NCBI GenBank assembly: GCA_030770425.1
Contig: JASJFT010000017.1
Span: 310,001-374,000 of the forward strand
Origin: Darksidea phi
Taxonomy: Eukaryota > Ascomycota > Dothideomycetes > Pleosporales > Lentitheciaceae
Direction of reading: 5' to 3'
Length of the DNA stretch: 64,000 bases
Shown here: in pieces, positions 22,711 through 33,497 of the stretch
How the letters are laid out: each line of letters opens with the position of its first letter
Position numbering within the stretch: position 1 is the stretch's first letter
Position numbers and translations under genes: made by a program
Notes under the pieces: generated by a model
The model's input: the letters and a program-made list of their open reading frames with translations, nothing else
Database searches by the model: none
What the model was told of the DNA's origin: nothing

Positions 22711-22990
22711 ATGTCTCTGAAGCCCCTGCGTTCACGTAGTGCCTTGTACACGCTGGTAGCCTTGGGCCACCAAGGAGTGGCCGCGATGATTATGTTGAAG
22801 TGGCCCGTAAGTCGAACTGACCAAGCATCATATCCCGGGTCTGTGCCTCTCTGCGAGGGACTCGACCAGCAATCGCAGGCGTCTAAATTGGCTTAGCGCC
22901 AACCTTGGTGCGGTACAATCCCACCCCACTTGGTTACAGTACTATAGATATCACGACTCGATCATGCACCGCTGGGGAAACAATCTGTAG
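22711..22990 (+). CDS. Candidate two-exon microprotein (48 aa)
   Basis: Exon 1 is 22711-22806 and exon 2 is 22940-22990, joined by a 133-nt intron (donor GTAAGT, acceptor GGTTACAG). Both junctions are phase 0 and the frame ends at a TAG. The product begins MSLKPLRSRSALYTLVALGH, has a hydrophobic middle (GVAAMIMLKWP) and ends YYRYHDSIMHRWGNNL. A basic N-terminus plus one hydrophobic segment would suit a small mitochondrial or membrane protein, but I do not recognise the family. The perfect donor and clean ending favour a real gene; the short length and lack of a motif keep this uncertain. A further small exon in the intron cannot be excluded. Confidence 0.4.
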
Positions 22991-23384
22991 CTTGGAACGA
23001 GCGGCCTTGGTCACCGCCGGAGAGGTGTGTCCAAGCTTCATTCGATATCGATGGAACAGGCAGGTCGCCGTGAAGTGCATGCCGCAGTATGGGTTGGAAG
23101 GGAGGGCGAGCTCACTATAAGCAAACATCCGACGAACATACGAAGAGAGCGGTGTCGGAGAGGAAGGAAAAGAGGGAGTACTAGGATCCATAGATTTGAA
23201 TCGTAATGAAAATTTATTATGCATTAGTTCCATAACTCGACGAACAAACAGCGGTATACCTCCAACTCCTGGCATTCAATCTGCCATGGTAACCGTAACA
23301 TCCAACACAAAGCAAACCGACCAGCATTCAGATCTTAGTCTATATCTTGGCCCACTTCGTATACCATCCCTAGGCACCGATGTT
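22991..23384. other. Intergenic region before the MFS gene 3' end
   Basis: 3' flanks of the candidate small gene and of the minus-strand MFS gene. AT-rich near 23190-23230. No gene supported. Confidence 0.5.
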
Positions 23385-25241
23385 TTACTTAGCAGCAAAC
23401 CTAGACTTAGCCCTCAACGTAGCACCGAAGAAATAGAGCATATATACACCGGCACTACATCCGATCGTCAGTCCAGCAAGCAGCGTAACACCCCTGTCCA
23501 CGCCTAGATTGTGGAACATGGGGTAGCTGAAGTGAATAGCGCCAGCCGCAAGTGCCGAGCGGGTGAAATCGTTGCCGGCAAAGAGGGACGCGGCGTATTG
23601 AGGGTATACGAGCGGGATGTATAGGAAGATACACTGGATAATGAGGAAGATACCGATGGTAGTGATAACAATGCCAATGCAAGAGACAATCCAGTGGATA
23701 TCTGCGTTGCTTGTCCAGCCGAAGATGAACAGGCCAACGGGGACGAACCATGTGACATAGAGCGCGGGAATTAAGCGACGTTCCGGGGCTCCCAGGCCGT
23801 GTTTCCGGATGCTGGGCTCGACGATGTAGTAGATGTACCACCAGTACCACGTAATACTGATAATCACACCGATGGTTACCGAGAGGAAGGTGAGGCCCAA
23901 CTCGCCAAGGTTAAAGCCATACATGACGTTATACACCAAAGGGAATGCCTCAAAGAAGCTATAGAATATACCGTATATGAGGGCAGTGTATGCGGCTGTG
24001 AAAGCGATACTGGGATCCAGAAGGATGAGCTGGAAGGGGCGCCAGAGGGCTTCAATGGTGATGTCCCGGGGTGAGAGGTTTACTTGGTCGATTTCTGATT
24101 GCGCTTTTAAACGATCATCGCCAGTGATCTTGCGTAGGCGTGCTGCGCGGCGGAGCAGAATGTTTGCAGACGATGTCTCTGGGAGAAAGAAGAAGAGAGC
24201 CAGGAAGACTGGTCCGTTCATCCAGAGCATCTCCCACATCGACCAGCGCCAGTTCTTAGCGGCGACACTGAAGCCGGAGATGATAGGGCCAAGCGCGGGT
24301 CCACAAGTAGCAGCGAAGGCCCAGAGGGAAAGGACATACGGTAGCCGGATAAGAGAATAGAGATCTTGCAGAGTAGCACCGCCAGTGGCTAGACACGGCG
24401 AGCCGAAGAAGCCTTGGAGGAAGCGGAGAACAATAAGGCCGGCGAAGTTATCTACAAGAGCCGAGGGAACCAGGAGGATAACGAAGATGGCGTAGGAAAT
24501 TATATACGGTGGATTGCGACCGATGATCGGGATCTCACTAAGCGGCGAGAAGAGGAGCGGTCCAATACCGTAAGCAAGGACATACATAGATAGACCAAGT
24601 GATGCTGAGCCGATAGATACGCCAAAGCGCGCCATGACGCCTGGTATAGAGGGTGAGTAGATTGCTGAGCCCATGTATACTGACATGGTATATATCAGAA
24701 TCTGCAATAGCACAATAGTCTTCTTGCCGAATGACCAATTCTGCGGGTTTTCTGCATCATCGGTTGTGTACCAGTCCACTAAGATGGTGCCATCGTCGAG
24801 CTTCTCTGGCTCAATGGGTCGAGAGGGCCCTCGCTCCACTGATGCTAGGGAGAACTGTTGCTCAAGATCGGCGCGGGAGATGGACTTCTCTAACGCGGTT
24901 CTTGTGCCCACGCGGGAGATCTGTGTACGTGCGGTGCGGGCGGTGCGCGCTGTTTGTATCTTTTCAAGCTCGGAGAGATCGCTGTCTTCGGGTGCATTTT
25001 CCTCTAGGACTGTTTCTGGATCTGGGTAGCAGACTTCTTCTGTTGCTGGGCCCTCTGGTTCTTTAGTAGGCGTTTCTTCTTCCGATGAGGCGGGAATATG
25101 CTTGTGCTCGCCGTGCTTGAGCTGGACGTAGGAGGGTGGTAGCTCGAAGTCATCTCGCTCCTCAGGGTACTGAAGATAGCGGTTGCCGGTGGCCCATCTG
25201 ATGATCTGCCCAATGGCAGCATCCCTAATGAGGGCAGACAT
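23385..25241 (-). CDS. MFS drug/polyamine-type transporter (DHA1)
   Basis: Intronless. I start at 25241 (MSALIRDAAIGQIIRWATGN, the usual opening of this fungal subfamily), giving 618 aa; the frame is open to an ATG at 25391. About 160 polar, Glu-rich cytoplasmic residues, with a TARTARTARTQ repeat, precede the motif DDAENPQNWS that marks the TPO/FLU1/bicyclomycin-resistance group. Twelve membrane spans follow, with motif A-like LSEIPIIGRNPPYI, RFLQGFFGSP and motif C-like GPALGPIISGF. Family members export polyamines, azoles or small toxic compounds by proton antiport; the substrate here cannot be told. The gene stands alone, with no biosynthetic cluster beside it. Confidence 0.93.
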   Translation of the reverse strand: MSALIRDAAIGQIIRWATGNRYLQYPEERDDFELPPSYVQLKHGEHKHIPASSEEETPTKEPEGPATEEVCYPDPETVLEENAPEDSDLSELEKIQTARTARTARTQISRVGTRTALEKSISRADLEQQFSLASVERGPSRPIEPEKLDDGTILVDWYTTDDAENPQNWSFGKKTIVLLQILIYTMSVYMGSAIYSPSIPGVMARFGVSIGSASLGLSMYVLAYGIGPLLFSPLSEIPIIGRNPPYIISYAIFVILLVPSALVDNFAGLIVLRFLQGFFGSPCLATGGATLQDLYSLIRLPYVLSLWAFAATCGPALGPIISGFSVAAKNWRWSMWEMLWMNGPVFLALFFFLPETSSANILLRRAARLRKITGDDRLKAQSEIDQVNLSPRDITIEALWRPFQLILLDPSIAFTAAYTALIYGIFYSFFEAFPLVYNVMYGFNLGELGLTFLSVTIGVIISITWYWWYIYYIVEPSIRKHGLGAPERRLIPALYVTWFVPVGLFIFGWTSNADIHWIVSCIGIVITTIGIFLIIQCIFLYIPLVYPQYAASLFAGNDFTRSALAAGAIHFSYPMFHNLGVDRGVTLLAGLTIGCSAGVYMLYFFGATLRAKSRFAAK

Positions 25242-26136
25242 GGGTGAGGCGGCCCGGTAGATCGGATGCGTAAGCTGGTACCGAGTGAGACTTAGAAGTA
25301 CTAAGGTGTAGGAAAGGATTGAAGCCGAGCAGACGAGATGGTGAGAAGATTGATGCTGATGTTGTACCACAGAAGCCAGCGGCGAGGCCAATACTTATCT
25401 ACACTCACCTCCTACCACACACGTCTACATCCACATGCGGACGATTCGTTTACTAAACCCTTACCCCACTACGTCGAACAAAATGGGTCTGGCTGGTAAG
25501 CAGGCAGCTCACAAAGCATTGCGCACGGCCGCGTGGGTTTAGTAATGCTACGTCCGAATGGTTTGGATTTAAGGGGATCGACTAGATTGGCTACGTCGTA
25601 GGTCGTTTCAGCCCCTGTTATTGCAATGGACTGTGGTTCGAGTGCTGAGGAGAGGAGGCGTCGTCTGAGTAAGACCGGGGTTTACGTGCACGAAAGCCGC
25701 TCATTTGTCAGTCCTGCCGACATCTGGACGTTATTTCCGACTAGGACGCGAGTGGTTAGCGCGGCTCGCAGATTTTTAATCGAGCTCAACTGACGTCAGA
25801 CACTTCGAATTACTGTACGGACGAAGGCCTGGTGTTGAGCTTCTCACTCCGCTGCACCGCCGAAGCTGGGCGTTCAATATGCAGGGTCTCTGGAGATCTA
25901 CCGGACATAAGAAGTAGACATTGCCCCTGAGAAGATATTCACGGCCCATGCACTTCTGACCTAGCCTGTCCCTTACGCAGCCGCTCAGTCATCCAACCCT
26001 GACGGGGGTTGTCTCTGTGCTGCATAGAAAAACATCGGTGCAGCGAACGTCTCAGAACGACCATGTTAGAGTATGTACTCTTCTCAAGGCGTATCGTACA
26101 GTACTCCCGTTGTAGAATTTTCGCCCATCTTTAATT
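25242..26136. promoter_or_regulatory. MFS promoter and NAD kinase 3' flank
   Basis: 895 bp. The part next to 25241 is the upstream region of the minus-strand MFS gene; the part next to 26137 is the 3' flank of the NAD kinase gene. I see no ORF of note, repeat or RNA gene. Confidence 0.5.
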
Positions 26137-27477
26137 CTACCTTCTGCCTCCATCGGCATCCTGGTCGCCAAACGGGTAGTTGAACTTGAGCAGCGCATTC
26201 AAGCCGCCAACCCAATGATCTTCATCCCTCTCTTCTGCACCATCCGTGCCCCGTACAATGCTCGGCACGCCTCCGCACCACTCCCCAGCCTGGTTCTTGA
26301 CTTCTTCGCCGAGCACTCTGACTTCCAGCCCGACGCCCATGTCTCCTTCTGAAATGCGCTTCCCATCTATAGATACATCGGCTTCGCGTCCGCGGTTCTT
26401 CTCGCCAAGTCGGAGAGTGATGGGTGTGTTGGCAGGTAGAACGAGCGGTCTGAAGGATAGCGAGCGCGGACAGATGGGCGTTAGGAGGAGCGATTGGACA
26501 AGTGGGTGGACAATGGAGCCGCCGGATGAAAGAGAGTATGCGGTTGAGCCGGTTGGCGATGATATTATCATGCCATCGGCTACGCCTTCGGTCAGGAAGC
26601 GGCCGCCAACGAAGACGTCTACAACCTTTAGATGTGGGGAAGCACCCCTGTGTACAATGACTTCGTTCAGAGCGTATGTATCTTGGTCCACGGGGCTGTT
26701 GATACGTGAGCCATTGGGGCCAAACACACCGACCTTCAAGCGATTTCGCAGAAGGATGCGTGCCGTGCGATTTGGGCCCATTGCTTTTCCCCGTATATCC
26801 GCGTACGAGAGCGGTCTGTCGAGCGGGTCGTCCGTGGATGTGGTGATCTCTTTCTCGGGGAATTCCAATTTAGCGTACGCATCGTCGGCGCCGCTCATAT
26901 ACACCTCTCTGAACGCCCTTTTATACTCGTTAAACTTCCACTCGCCCAAGAAGCCTATGGTGCCCATCGCGAAGCTAAGTATGGGAGGCACATTCGCCGC
27001 ATGTGCGAACAGACTACTTGCGCGCAGTATTGTGCCATCGCCCCCTAGTGTGCACACCAGGTCAGTTTTATCCGAGAGGTGTGGGGGCGTACCGTTTGAC
27101 GGGGCGCGATCGTATGTGTACACGGGGAAAGGAACTTGTTCGTGGATTTCGGTGGCAGATTCAGGCTCGAGGATGATGTTTATGGCTGGGTAGGTGCGGG
27201 AGAGGTGGGTCGTGTATTCGACGAGACAGCCTGTGATGCCGGGCGTCCGCTTCTTCTTCGTGATGAGAATGTTGCGGGGTGGAGAGGGCCATTGCAGTGA
27301 TAGTAGTGTGGTACTGGGCCGCTGGAGGTATGATGGTCTGATGCGGTCGGGTAGCTCGGTGACGCTCTTGACTTCTTGACGCGGTAGTGTTGATGAGAGG
27401 CTTCGCACCAAGCGATGCGTCGCCGCTGAGCATGGCACGCGCCGCCATGGTAGAACCTGGTGCTGGATGAGCTTCAT
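26137..27477 (-). CDS. POS5: Mitochondrial-type NAD(H) kinase (Pos5-like)
   Basis: Intronless; 446 aa from the ATG at 27477 (MKLIQHQVLPWRRVPC). An in-frame ATG nine codons upstream is possible. The first ~45 residues are rich in Arg/Ser with no acidic residue until about 36, as in a mitochondrial presequence. The catalytic GGDGTILRAS motif and the Gly-rich SPTGSTAYSLSSGGSIVHP motif identify the ATP-NAD kinase family; NEVIVHRG and FAMGTIGFLGEW also match. Pos5 phosphorylates NADH/NAD+ to supply mitochondrial NADPH for antioxidant defence and Fe-S/amino-acid metabolism. The preference for NADH over NAD+ is inferred from the presequence, not visible in the sequence. Confidence 0.92.
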   Translation of the reverse strand: MKLIQHQVLPWRRVPCSAATHRLVRSLSSTLPRQEVKSVTELPDRIRPSYLQRPSTTLLSLQWPSPPRNILITKKKRTPGITGCLVEYTTHLSRTYPAINIILEPESATEIHEQVPFPVYTYDRAPSNGTPPHLSDKTDLVCTLGGDGTILRASSLFAHAANVPPILSFAMGTIGFLGEWKFNEYKRAFREVYMSGADDAYAKLEFPEKEITTSTDDPLDRPLSYADIRGKAMGPNRTARILLRNRLKVGVFGPNGSRINSPVDQDTYALNEVIVHRGASPHLKVVDVFVGGRFLTEGVADGMIISSPTGSTAYSLSSGGSIVHPLVQSLLLTPICPRSLSFRPLVLPANTPITLRLGEKNRGREADVSIDGKRISEGDMGVGLEVRVLGEEVKNQAGEWCGGVPSIVRGTDGAEERDEDHWVGGLNALLKFNYPFGDQDADGGRR

Positions 27478-28086
27478 GGCGAACGACTTATCTCGGACAT
27501 GCAACGTCGTTCATCCCCATGTGCAGAGCGCCAAGTTTGGGGCTTTGAGCGACCGCCATATGCTCCGACGATGGCGTTGTGACCTGGGCAGCGTAGACAG
27601 ACGCCAGTACCGGTGTCGCGAGCGCTTCCGATATGCGTAAGAGCTTGAGCTGCCTTTGGCGGGAAGAGATGGAGTCTTCGCAGGCGAAAGCCTTGGCGGG
27701 CCCCGAGCTCTACCCCCGCGAGTCGTCGCCACAGGCAGGGATGGCAGGCGCCGTGTAATCACCGCGAGCCCGCGATGCGGCGGTGCCTGCATGTCCCACC
27801 GCACGCCTGGTGCCCGCCTCAACAAGCCAGATATGGCTCCCACGTAGCTACGCCCTCACTTTCGCATGCACACTTCCTTCCACCGCATTTCTCGGCCACC
27901 AGACCCAGCTACATGCCTAACGCCAACCGCCGCTTTTCCGCCCCGCAACACACTTCCGCCTCGTCCTTTGCACAGTCCCACGTGCACCGCCTGAACGCCG
28001 TTCCCCGCTGTCTCGGGGCTACGGAAACCTACGATACTCGCTCTATCCTTTAGCCTTTGTCTTTCCACCCGCTATCCTCCGCTCGC
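27478..28086. promoter_or_regulatory. Divergent promoter region NAD kinase / acyltransferase
   Basis: 609 bp between outward-facing start codons. Frames here are short and GC-biased without motifs. It should hold both promoters. Confidence 0.5.
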
Positions 28087-29132
28087 ATGCAAACCGCGAT
28101 GGCGTCCGAAGGCCTCACGATGCGGCATCCGACCGCTTCCGCAACCGCAACCGTACAGCCCGTATCGGCGCAAGAGAAGAAAGCAGACCCGAAGACGCTG
28201 GTAGAGCAGCAGCACCCTGGCGGATCCATCAAGCATGGCGCTTGGGTGCAGGCCCTCCGCGCCGTGTCCTTCTTCTTGTACTTCATCGGCAACTGCATAG
28301 CGTAGGTATATCTTTAGCTGACAACCGCGTCAGGACGCTAACACCCGGTCTCAGCATCACCGTCACCCAAATCATCGGCTCGCCGCTGTACTTCTACAGC
28401 AAAGACTTGTTCTATGCCTGGATGGCTATGACGAAGCAGCACTTCGGAGTGCTGTGCACCACCATGACATATTGGTGGGCGCCCGTGAAGATGAGGGTCA
28501 GTGGAGATGAGAGCGTTAGAGGGCAGTTGAGACAGACCGAGGATGGTCGCCTGGAGTGCCTTTTCCCCGAGCGCCTGGTGCTCATCTCGAACCACCAGGT
28601 CAGTCCTTACCCGTTAGTGTGACCATCAACGGTACTGATAAGCGCAGATATACACGGATTGGGTCTATCTCTGGTGGATCGCGTACACATCCAAAATGCA
28701 CGGCCACCTCTACATCATCCTTAAAGAATCCATAAAATACATCCCCATCCTCGGCGTAGGCATGCAGTTCTACGGTTTCATCTTCCTTTCGCGCAAATGG
28801 GCAACAGATCGGATGCGCTTCCAGTACAGACTGCGCAAGTTAAGCACCCATCACAGCGGACCCTTGTCTGGCTCGTCCTATCTCGACCCTATGTGGCTAC
28901 TCATCTTCCCCGAGGGCACCAATTTGTCCTCCAACGGACGAGAGTCGAGTCAGAAATGGGCGGACAAGAATGGTATTGCGGATCTGCAACATTGTATGCT
29001 ACCGCGGAGTACGGGGCTTATGTTCTGTCTGTCGGAGTTGGAGAAGACGGTCGAATACATGTACGACTGTACAGTAGCCTATGAAGGCGTTCCGTACGGG
29101 GGGGGGGGGGGGGGGCGGGGGCGGGGGCGGGG

Positions 29133-29173
<41 letters not shown>

Positions 29174-29244
29174 GGGCGGGGGGGGCGTNNNNNNNTTTTT
29201 TTCTTTTTTTTCCACTCTACAATATTTTTTTTTTTTTTTTTTGT

Positions 29245-29278
<34 letters not shown>

Positions 29279-29752
29279 CCTTCCCCTAACCCCCCCCCCC
29301 CCCCCCCCCGCCAAGTATATGAACCCACTAAGTGCTGACCCCTTGAAAGACGCGGCCAGTATGGCCAGGATCTTTACACCATCCGATCCACATACTTCCA
29401 AGGTCGCTCGCCTAAATCGGTCAACATGCACTGGCGCCGCTTTGCTATCAAATCCATACCTATTCACGACGAAGAAGCCTTCTCCGACTGGCTCCTTGCC
29501 CGCTGGCGCGAAAAGGACGACCTCATAGAGCATTACCTGCAGAATGGCCGCTTCCCTGCCGATGAAGGCTCTTCTTCCGCTATCAATGGTGGTAAGCCAG
29601 TGAAGGGTGCGGGATATATCGAAACGGAAGTACGTCCAACAAATATGCTGGAGGTGTTGCAGATGTTTGCGCTGCCGGCCAGTTCTGTGTTGGTCATCAA
29701 CGTCGTTTTCAAGCTTATGAATATGGTACTGAGGGTTTTACATCTCCAGTAA
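28087..29752 (+). CDS. Lysophospholipid acyltransferase (LPAAT/LCLAT1-like)
   Basis: Four exons: 28087-28301, 28355-28598, 28648-29093 and 29350-29752, giving 435 aa. The acyltransferase motifs are NHQIYTDW (NHx4D, catalytic His) just after the second junction, and LLIFPEGTNLS (FPEGT). The PlsC-like domain then continues to GVP|RGQYGQDLYTIRSTYFQG across the third junction. Hydrophobic segments at the N-terminus (AVSFFLYFIGNCIA) and C-terminus anchor it, probably in the ER. By family (Cst26/Psi1, Vps66, LCLAT1) it transfers acyl-CoA to lysophospholipids such as lyso-PI or lysophosphatidic acid. The third intron is 256 nt, five times the local norm, and consists mostly of homopolymers plus seven Ns; its true length is unknown. 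Splicing at CC|GTACGG..GAAAG|A restores the conserved residues exactly. Confidence 0.9.
29094..29349. other. Homopolymer tracts and assembly gap inside an intron
   Basis: Consists of a G-run with occasional C (about 29098-29187), seven Ns (29189-29195), a T-run with few interruptions (29196-29278) and a C-run (about 29291-29309), then ordinary sequence with a TGCTGAC branch-like site. This is probably a poorly resolved gap; reading frames through it are meaningless. Confidence 0.9.
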
Positions 29753-30723
29753 GGCCGTCGAGATTGAGTACTCTGTTGCTAGTGGTCAAATCTATAAAAT
29801 GGTTGGCGTCGAGACAATGAGATGTCTATGGGAGGAACTGGTGTTAAGGAGCTTCATCTAGGTCTCGTCGCTGCTGCACATCTTGCATCCGCACTCTGCT
29901 TTGCTTTGGGACTGGATTGGAACGGAATGGAATGGAGCGGAACGAACCAAGACGAACACCTGGATAAATAATGGGCTTTCAGTGGACTTTCATAGTCGGT
30001 ATTTTCTTCCTCGTCTTCTACTCTCTCTTATTTCTGCTTCGTGCCCGGCTCTATACCCTACTGAATCCAAAACCTACCTTTACAGATTATTACTATGATT
30101 TCACCGATGTATTACAACGATGATCTGATCTCCAATACATCGCCTTCGTTATTTTTGAAAAGCCCACTACGAACATCACCTCACTCGGGTATGCCTACTA
30201 TTCGTTTCAAGTTGAATCAGATAGGCGACAGTTTGGCGTTTTATTCTTGATTTGAGCGCCTTTTTTCGCCCCACTACCGGTGGAGACTTGAAGCGCCTCC
30301 AATGCTACTCATCTAAATTGAACCTTGCCTTTCGCCGTGGCTGAAGAGTTGAACATCCAGAATGGTCCCTATTGAGATCCGTCTAGTAACATACGCAACG
30401 CATGCCCCAGACATGCGAGATAGAAAATGGGCTGCCACCCGCCAATTGTGCACCTTTGGCATATCCCTTGAAAGAGTGGCTACAGGTAAAAACGCCTAAA
30501 AAAAAGCTTCCGTCTTGACACGCAGGCTGCTGGGAAGAAGCTAGCTGACTGCTCGCCAAGAACGGGTAGACGGATGTCGCAACACCGTTGTAGAAGATTG
30601 AATGTTATACATGAAAATCCAGAAGGTTTGTCGAGTGCCATTCGAGTCTTTCAAATACGAATTCCGGACCGAAATGGTGGATGACGATGGGATGATGAAA
30701 AGCCGTCGTATCCAAGCACCCCA
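29753..30723. other. Convergent intergenic region, gene-free
   Basis: 971 bp between the 3' ends of the acyltransferase gene and BRE1. Moderately AT-rich, with no ORF or RNA gene I can support. Confidence 0.55.
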
Positions 30724-33140
30724 CTACATGTGAATGCGCATAGTGTCGTTGTTTCCAAACGCCTTGCCGCAATTTGGGCACTTGCGCGCGCGATTCGTAA
30801 GACGGTCCTGAATGCATTGGTCGCAGAAGACGTGGCCACATGTTTTGATGACAGTATCCTTGAACTTACTCTTGCAGATTTGGCATTGGAGCATACTCTG
30901 CCCGGCGAGTTAGTACAGCATCCATAGTCGCTGGAGATTGACAAACATACCTCCATCATAGCGTTTTGTGCGCTCTGATTTCCTATGCTCTTCTGCTTCC
31001 AATGATCGAGTTGCTTCTCCAAGCCCTCGACCTGTGCCACCATCCGTTCTCGCTCGACTTCGGACTCACGTTGCGCTTTCTTTGCGGCTAGACATGTGGT
31101 ATCCTTCGTCTCGACCACCTTCTTGAGCTCTGCAATCTGACTGATGTGGCCCTCAGTCGCTATGGCGCTCTCGTTGAATTTTTGCTGTAGCTGCCGGTGC
31201 TGGACCGACAACTCGTCCATTTGTGCCCGCATCTCGGCCGTTTGTTTCTCCAGCTTTTCGACAAGAGATCGACTAAGTGAATCTGTCTCTTTCAGTTGCG
31301 CTACCACCTCAGTGCCTTTAGTAGTCTGCGCTCGGAGTACGCGCAACTGCTGTTCTAAGCTCTCTTTCGCTTTCATTGCGGCAAAGAACTTTTGATCGGC
31401 TTTTGCTTTGTCCGCATTCGCTCTCGTGATGTTCTCTTCCAAGGTTGCGATCTCGGTGATCTTCTTTCCAGCCACAGCCTGAGCCTTCCTCCACGCCGCC
31501 TCCATGCCAGGCAACTCGTTGCTAAGTAGTTTGTTCTCGTGCTTCAGCGTGACAACCTTACCGCGAAGCTCCTCTGGGGATAGGTTATCGAGGTTTGCTA
31601 ATTCTTCTACAGACCCCTGCTCCGCGATTTGTAGGCGTAACCGCTCGCACTCTGACTCCAATGCGGCAATCCTACTCTCGCACGCGCCCATTAGTTCCTT
31701 GGTCTGTTGTCTGGACATTGTCAAGTCTTTTTGGCCTTGTTCCAAAAGGTTGACTTTGACCAACAGCTCGTCTCGAGAGTTGCGGATACGGGCCAAATTT
31801 GATTCAGCCTGTACCACAGCGCCTGCGGACTCGCTGACAGTAGCACGCGTCTCATCATCAACCTTTATGCGGTATGCGGTCCGCTCTGCCTGGTACTTTT
31901 GAGCTTCCTCTCGCAGCTGAATATTTGTAGCCTCCAGGTTGTTGATGCGTTTGATGACGTCTTCGTGCTGTGTCTTCAGGGCTTTGAAAAGGTCGGTTTT
32001 AGCGTAGTCGTCATCAGAGAGTCCAGCCAGCTTCACGTTCAACGCGCTGACATCCTCAGTCAGCTTCTTGTTTTCAGCTTCGAGCTGCTCAATATGGTCC
32101 TTTCTTTTTGCAACCTCAGCAAGTGCCTGATTGCGGGCCATCTCCGCCTCTTCAGAAAGCTGGGCAGTTACACCATTCATCACTTCCACTCCGTTGCTCC
32201 CTGAAGGCATCTCTTCCTTGATACCAGCAGTGCTGGACGCCATGGCAGCGCTTTCCAGCTTTTGGACCTGTTGGCTTTTCAAGCGATCGATCTTCTTCTC
32301 GGCTATCATATAGCGATGAGTGGCAGTGACCAAACGCTCCGACTTTTGTTCCTTTTCAGTTTGAACACGCTGTAACTCGCAAATGTGCTCCTTTTCCGCA
32401 GCTAATAGTTTGGATATTTGTTGTTGCAGAGTAGCAACTTCGGGGCTTGCGGGTGGAAACCTGGCGAACAAGCCCGACAGTGCCGACAATACCTTGTCTT
32501 TGCGATCAGACAAGTGTTTCCGCAGGGTTTGGCTGTCTTCGAAAAACAGAGTTGCAGGAATGGTCCGCACAGGTCCTGTGATGTCCATGGTCACTTTATA
32601 TCCGGCTGAGGCATTGAGGTCCCGGGACTGGTACGTACCTTCATGCTGGGCCGAAGGCAGCTTTTCTCCAGACATGGTCTTGATTTCGTCGACCAACTAG
32701 CAAGCGTCAGCATCAGTCCGGGACCTCAACAACCGTGTGTACTAACCTGATCAAACCATATATCTAGCGTGCGCAGGTGGTCGTCGTGGTATCGCGAGCG
32801 GTTCTCCATCTCGGTGAGCTGGGACTCGATCGTAGCCTTCTCACGCTTGTATTCGCGCATTTGACGGAGGATGGCATCTTTCTGGAAAGCCTACAAACAA
32901 TCGCATTATTAGCTTGTATGTTCGCAGGGCGCCAGGAGGACGGGGCTGGGACGGCGGGCGAACCTCGATGTCTTCTTTCCACGGCAGGTCAGCGTCTGGA
33001 TGCGGCCTTGTGCCATTAACAACCACGGCCTGCCTCTTTGCGGGTGGCGCAGAATCGTCAGGCCCGCCAGGCCGTTTGCGGTCCTCCATCTTGACGGTGT
33101 CAAGCGATGGGGGTGCGACGGTCCTGGCTTGGAGGCTCAT
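30724..33140 (-). CDS. BRE1: E3 ubiquitin ligase Bre1 (histone H2B)
   Basis: Four exons: 33140-32964, 32890-32747, 32696-30951 and 30897-30724 (746 aa, close to yeast Bre1). The N-terminus carries MEDRKRPGGPDDSAPPAKRQ, then KDAILRQMREYKREKATIES, and a coiled coil runs through most of the protein. The last exon encodes a C3HC4 RING: Cys694, Cys697, Cys709, His711, Cys714, Cys717, Cys729, Cys732, ending GKAFGNNDTMRIHM. The 53-nt last intron has donor GTATGT and branch TGTACTAAC; reading through it destroys the RING. Bre1 with Rad6 monoubiquitinates H2B, the prerequisite for H3K4 and H3K79 methylation. It is divergent from BDP1. Confidence 0.96.
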
Positions 33141-33497
33141 CAGCGCAGACGACAACGGCTTTGGCGAAGGGTAGCGGCGACAACGGCACCGATCAAGTCA
33201 TGAAGAGGCCAACGAGCGTACGAAGAAAGACAGAAGAGAAGAGATGCGAGGGTGCGGGCGAGCGGGTTGTCGTGTGAGCCGGTCAGGGTGGAGAGGCCCC
33301 AGGGCGAGGTTCTCAGTCCAAGGCGCAGATTCATAGGTCACGTGAACGCTAGCTGTTGCGCTACTTAGTAATCGCCGGAACCGCGCTCGGGCGCTTGAAG
33401 CTTGACGCTCAGACTTTACTTCCCCACCAATTTCCACGTTCTACTTCTCCCCAAATGCCCTCTACTATTACCATCTGCTGTACCGGGAAGCCTGGCC
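33141..33497. promoter_or_regulatory. Divergent promoter region BRE1 / BDP1
   Basis: 357 bp between the start codons. A CACGTG-type E-box core (GGTCACGTGAACG) lies near 33337. Confidence 0.5.

Noticed and set aside
26246..27193. Plus-strand frame of 315 codons
   Set aside because: Antisense to the NAD kinase, whose catalytic motifs are unambiguous on the minus strand.
29350..29359. Acceptor GCGGCCAG|TAT for the acyltransferase
   Set aside because: It would lose the RGQ residues before YGQD; the GAAAG acceptor restores GVPRGQYGQD in phase.
29018..29533. Frames with long poly-Lys, poly-Pro, poly-Gly or poly-Phe
   Set aside because: They are read through the homopolymer runs and Ns of the acyltransferase intron and are artefacts.
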